This document shows positions 63,397 through 64,000 of a stretch of DNA of 64,000 bases, piece by piece. The position numbers and the translations under genes were made by a program. This stretch comes from Mycolicibacterium neworleansense (GTDB lineage: Bacteria; Actinomycetota; Actinomycetes; Mycobacteriales; Mycobacteriaceae), in contig NZ_CWKH01000001.1 in assembly GCF_001245615.1 (NCBI RefSeq), positions 2,232,001 to 2,296,000 of the forward strand, read 5' to 3'. Within the stretch, counting starts at the first letter, position 1. Every line of letters begins with the position of its first letter. The notes beneath the pieces are model-generated. The model had not been told where the DNA came from and did not search any database. It saw nothing but the letters and a program-made list of their open reading frames with translations.

Positions 63397-64000
63397 CAGT
63401 CGGTGATCTTCGCTGCTTGCTTGGATTCGGTGATCGGGCGCGCCAATCCCTGCTCATCGCAGACTATTTGCAGTTTCTGTACAGTCTCGTCGACACCGGG
63501 GCCCAAGCGTGGGCCGGCAGTGAATGTCGCCGGCAAGTGCCGCATGCCCTGGATTACACCGATGGTGTCGTAGTGCACGGTGCCCTCGGCCACGCACTGG
63601 TAATCCGGCATCCGGTCCAGAACTGCGGTCAGCATCGACTTGAACACCGTGCGTGCCACGTTGGAGCCTATGCAGCGGTGCACACCGAGCCCGAAGCTGA
63701 AGTGTCGGTTGCCTTTTCGATCCAGTACCAATTCGTCCGGGTCGGTGAACACAGCCGGGTCACGGTTGGCCATTGCCCAGGACAGCCATAATCGATCCCC
63801 CTCCTTGAGTACAGCACCACTGACATTCATGTCTTCGGCCACCGTCCGCGCGTCGCCTGGCGCGGGCGTGAAGTAGCGGAGGAATTCTTCGGTGGCCAGG
63901 TTGAGCAAGTCGACTCGATTGTCGCTGAGCCGGGTTCGTTGTTCGGGGTGCTCTGCCAGCCACTCCAGTGCGTGGGCGGTCAGAGCCGTAGTGGTGTCGA
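63396..64000 (-). CDS. Cytochrome P450 (3' part, runs off the right edge)
   Basis: C-terminal 200 residues of a P450 whose N-terminus lies beyond the window. Visible are the end of the I-helix (a Thr-rich turn, then ALTAHALEWLAEHPEQRTRL), K-helix EEFLRYFTP (E-x-x-R) and haem loop FSFGLGVHRCIGSNVARTVF with the thiolate Cys. The tail YQCVAEGTVHYDTIGVIQGMRHLPATFTAG is like actinobacterial class I P450s acting on terpenoids or steroids. First visible gene of the P450-SDR-LLM-NtaA-acyl-CoA dehydrogenase operon. Confidence 0.92.
   Translation of the reverse strand, partial: DTTTALTAHALEWLAEHPEQRTRLSDNRVDLLNLATEEFLRYFTPAPGDARTVAEDMNVSGAVLKEGDRLWLSWAMANRDPAVFTDPDELVLDRKGNRHFSFGLGVHRCIGSNVARTVFKSMLTAVLDRMPDYQCVAEGTVHYDTIGVIQGMRHLPATFTAGPRLGPGVDETVQKLQIVCDEQGLARPITESKQAAKITD

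Overview
The window is high-G+C DNA, dense with GTG starts and bacterial gene families typical of a rapidly growing, environmental Mycobacterium (Mycolicibacterium). From memory of the M. tuberculosis map, the genes between about 1.9 and 41 kb follow the Rv3045-Rv3063 order: adhC, a DUF3349 protein, nrdF, a flavin monooxygenase with its TetR regulator, nrdE-nrdI-nrdH, an FMN reductase and divergent TetR, dinB, an SDR, a TetR, cyp136, ligB and cstA. Blocks of extra genes are inserted into this backbone. No rRNA, tRNA, CRISPR array, transposase or phage gene was seen.

Layout. 1-1.8 kb: the 5' part of a peptide/nickel-type ABC ATPase, a divergent TetR and a YciI protein. 1.9-18.3 kb: adhC, an FMN-dependent monooxygenase, a membrane esterase, nrdF, a Baeyer-Villiger-type monooxygenase with its TetR, a geranylgeranyl-reductase-like flavoprotein, a GNAT, a lipoprotein, a cupin, a LysR effector domain that lacks its HTH paired with DUF5997, two unknown proteins, a phosphoesterase and a MerR/GyrI regulator with a textbook MerR promoter. 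18.3-28.4 kb: nrdHIE behind tandem NrdR-like boxes, the FMN reductase/TetR pair, dinB with a leucine at the steric-gate position followed by an AAA ATPase, then SDR, TetR and cyp136. 28.4-41.3 kb: MarR/nitroreductase, a free-standing LeuA-type regulatory domain behind a probable branched-chain amino acid leader peptide and attenuator, a TSUP permease, a kinase-like protein, a methyltransferase/HxlR pair, pyruvate oxidase, an SDR, a YqeY protein, ligB, cstA and a YbdD partner.

41.3-64 kb is an accessory catabolic region. It holds two P450s, three SDRs (counting the epimerase-like one), five luciferase-like (LLM/NtaA) monooxygenases, a Baeyer-Villiger monooxygenase, an acyl-CoA dehydrogenase, an acyl-CoA carboxylase beta subunit, an amidohydrolase, three SnoaL-fold proteins, a kinase-like protein and two TetR regulators, arranged in tightly overlapping operons. 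A shared 19-bp operator-like sequence (TACnGTAA, 3-4 nt, TTCAGTA) occurs at three promoters, with two weaker copies, and suggests that much of the region is one regulon. Oxidation of a hydrophobic, perhaps steroid- or terpenoid-like, compound through CoA esters is the natural guess, but the substrate is not visible.

Inside this region lies a close relative of rifamycin monooxygenase (Rox), preceded by a perfect inverted repeat that matches the rifamycin-associated element (RAE) known from actinomycetes. It is therefore a probable antibiotic-inducible rifamycin inactivation gene. The other standout is the leader peptide/attenuator in front of the LeuA-domain protein. Several genes (YciI, lipoprotein, DUF5997, AAA ATPase, SDR at 41.3 kb, the leader peptide) carry a TAnnnT -10 box 6-7 nt before the start codon, the signature of leaderless mRNAs, which are common in mycobacteria.
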